Below, piece after piece: positions 62,469-64,000 of a DNA stretch of 64,000 nt. This stretch comes from Paenibacillus sp. 32352 (GTDB lineage Bacteria; Bacillota; Bacilli; Paenibacillales; NBRC-103111), in contig NZ_MZNT01000003.1 in assembly GCF_002042965.1 (NCBI RefSeq), positions 496,001 to 560,000 on the forward strand. The letters run 5' to 3'. Below the pieces are notes generated by a model. It searched no databases. It saw only the letters and a list, made by a program, of their open reading frames with translations, and had not been told where the DNA came from. The stretch's first letter is position 1. Each line of letters opens with the position of its first letter. The translations under genes and the position numbers were made by a program.

Positions 62469-64000
62469 AACGATGGGAAGGGGATAAGGTTGTGATTGAC
62501 CTAACACGGTTTCTTTCTCATCGACGACCCTCACTTGCAGCTCGACAGCCGATGAGTTCTCCACGAGCTCTTTAGGAATGGCGGCTGTGATGACTTCTTC
62601 GGAGAGCCATGTGGTAGGAAGCGCGATACCGTTAGCATAAATAGTAGAAGCGATTCCGAAGCGTCCCCCCTTGACGGTAACGGTCGCAGATTTTTTCAGC
62701 TCGTTGACAATGCCGTCACCCAGTGTTATTTTGTCTGGTGTCACCGAAGTAATAACGGGGTCGCCGTACCCAACAATGTAGGTGGAAGCGGATGTGCCGG
62801 GCTGCTCCTCTCCGAGATCGCCAAACAGGATTTGATCCTGCCTGGCCTTGTATTCGGCCAAATCCTCTTCGTTGATATTCATTTCCTTATAATAGGCCTT
62901 CGGCGGAATAATAGGGATTTGCTTCGATAACCGGGATAAATACTCGGTATATCCGCTTCCTTGCAGCTTGGCCAGCTGCAGCACATAAGGACCTAGGAAC
63001 GAAGGGCTGAAATGCAGCGTATCTTTGGCATCCGGTTTATAATTGTTCCAGACGACCACGGGGACGCTGTACATTTTCTCCAGAAAGTTCGGGTCGTTCT
63101 TGCCTTCGATGTAACCGCTCTCTCGGTAAACGAAATAGTCGTCTTCAAGGAAGGGCAGATGATCGCCGAAAAAGACGATAATCGTAGGCTCCTTTACTTT
63201 GCTGTAATGATCCACGAGCTCATGAAGCATGTTATCGGCACCGCTGGCCCCTTGTGCATACGTTTCCAAAATGCTTAATGCTTCACCGGACATTGTTCCT
63301 CTGGTGTCCTTGATTTCAATCGTATTGCGTTTGAACTTGTTGGACCAGTAATGATAATGATTTTCCATTGTATTGGCAAAGATAAAGTCCGGTCCTTCAC
63401 TTCGCTCGCTTTCCTCAATAATTCGTTTGGCTACGGCATGGTCGCCGATATAAGGCCCGACATATTCGTTAGGGTTGAAATATTCAAAGCTGATGAAGCG
63501 GGAGAATCCGAGATGCCTGTACACGTTGCGGCTGTCAAAATACCAATTGTAAAAAGGGCTGATAGCGGTAGCCGTATAGCCTTTTCTGGCCATAATCGTT
63601 GCCAGGGAATCGACGTCCCTTTTAATAAACTCCTCATAAGCGATGGAGCCTTCAGGCAAAAAACGCATCGAGTTGCCTGTCAGCACCTCCAGCTCTACAT
63701 TGGCCGTGCCGCCTCCGAATTGCGGGGACAGCATCCAGCCGCTCGTATATTTCTCTTTCAGAGCGTGATAGGTCGGGATAGGGTCCTTGCTGAAGGATAA
63801 GCCCTCGATCAAGGTCGGATCCCAGAAGGCTTCGCTTAGAACGACGATCACGTTGGGACTTCGTTCCAGCTCCTCCTTACTCCAGTCCTCTGTCGATATA
63901 TCCAGCTGAAGCGGTTTTCTGGGTGCGGGAGCCTCTTCCGTGGAGGAAGTGCGGAGTAGAGCGAATAACCCTGCTGCAAGCAGGAATGCGGCAAGGCGCA
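62454..64000 (-). CDS. LtaS-family sulfatase-domain protein, N-terminus cut by the window edge
   Basis: Extracellular alkaline-phosphatase-superfamily domain related to lipoteichoic acid synthase. The frame is open to the right edge and includes a membrane helix (RLAAFLLAAGLFALL) followed by the linker and SPNVIVVLSEAFWDP. Visible LtaS-type residues are E in the SEAFWD segment, the FGGGTANVELEVLTGNS segment (Thr nucleophile position), and the metal-binding VFFGDHLPFLE. A C-terminal IPT/Ig-like domain (DPVITSVTPDKITLGDG) is added after the enzyme domain. At least one upstream membrane segment lies outside. It may be a glycerol-phosphate transferase or sulfatase-type enzyme of the wall. Confidence 0.88.
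   Translation of the reverse strand, partial: RLAAFLLAAGLFALLRTSSTEEAPAPRKPLQLDISTEDWSKEELERSPNVIVVLSEAFWDPTLIEGLSFSKDPIPTYHALKEKYTSGWMLSPQFGGGTANVELEVLTGNSMRFLPEGSIAYEEFIKRDVDSLATIMARKGYTATAISPFYNWYFDSRNVYRHLGFSRFISFEYFNPNEYVGPYIGDHAVAKRIIEESERSEGPDFIFANTMENHYHYWSNKFKRNTIEIKDTRGTMSGEALSILETYAQGASGADNMLHELVDHYSKVKEPTIIVFFGDHLPFLEDDYFVYRESGYIEGKNDPNFLEKMYSVPVVVWNNYKPDAKDTLHFSPSFLGPYVLQLAKLQGSGYTEYLSRLSKQIPIIPPKAYYKEMNINEEDLAEYKARQDQILFGDLGEEQPGTSASTYIVGYGDPVITSVTPDKITLGDGIVNELKKSATVTVKGGRFGIASTIYANGIALPTTWLSEEVITAAIPKELVENSSAVELQVRVVDEKETVLGQSQPYPLPIVSKKP

Overview
The window is a 64 kb chromosomal segment of an endospore-forming, Gram-positive Firmicute, most likely Paenibacillus or a close relative. 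Base composition is roughly balanced, and many starts are GTG or TTG behind strong AAGGAGG-type ribosome sites. The gene order is the Bacillus-type sporulation, cell-shape and recombination backbone: folC, spoIIB, maf, radC, mreBCD, minCD, spoIVFAB, rplU, prp, rpmA, spo0B, obg, pheB, pheA, safA, bofC, ruvCAB, queA, tgt, yajC, a TIGR04086 membrane gene, a DUF421 gene, spoVB, comN, secDF, recJ, apt. I see no tRNA, rRNA, CRISPR array, prophage or insertion sequence.

Layout. 1-5 kb: the 3' part of folC, murC, a Fur-box-controlled DUF1450-ferritin pair, and a SpoIIB-like SPOR protein. 5.1-6.4 kb: a minus-strand amidase with three SLH domains that interrupts the backbone. 6.5-20.1 kb: cell-shape, division-site and sporulation genes (maf, radC, mreBCD, minCD, rodA, spoIVFA/FB), RNase G, the L21-Prp-L27 ribosomal cassette behind an L21 leader, spo0B and obgE. 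20.3-25.6 kb: a nitrate-assimilation insert (NarK/NasA transporter, NasC-like nitrate reductase, TrpD2/YbiB-like protein) and a NUDIX gene. 25.8-29.6 kb: pheB-hom-thrB-pheA. 29.9-32.6 kb: spore coat gene safA with 60-bp repeats, and bofC. 32.8-39.9 kb: ruvC-ruvA-ruvB, a SpoIID/LytB protein, queA, tgt, yajC. 40-51.2 kb: membrane proteins, spoVB, comN, separate secD and secF, a CDF transporter, recJ and apt. At about 51.3 kb the Bacillus-like order ends (no relA follows apt). Beyond it lie a MraY paralogue, a BASS transporter, a DUF445 protein, a carbohydrate cluster (response regulator, GH31 enzyme, Axe2-like esterase, isomerase-like and Gfo/Idh/MocA proteins, AraC regulator) and an edge-truncated LtaS-family sulfatase.

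The most unusual signal is a set of short perfect hairpins set directly in front of ribosome binding sites. Four tandem 39-bp units precede recJ, two full plus one decayed 42-bp unit precede ruvB, and one copy precedes spoIVFA. The two arrays have different stems (AGCTTTCC/GGAAAGCT and AGTTTCGC/GCGAAACT), but both have linkers containing GCTTAYGAA and both end in TAAGGAGG plus a start codon. I know of no named element with this form. Other readable regulation includes a Fur box in a promoter, a sigma-E-type promoter before spoIVFA, a sigma-G-type promoter before bofC, a dyad over the nitrate promoter, a cre-like site, and direct repeats in a divergent AraC promoter region.
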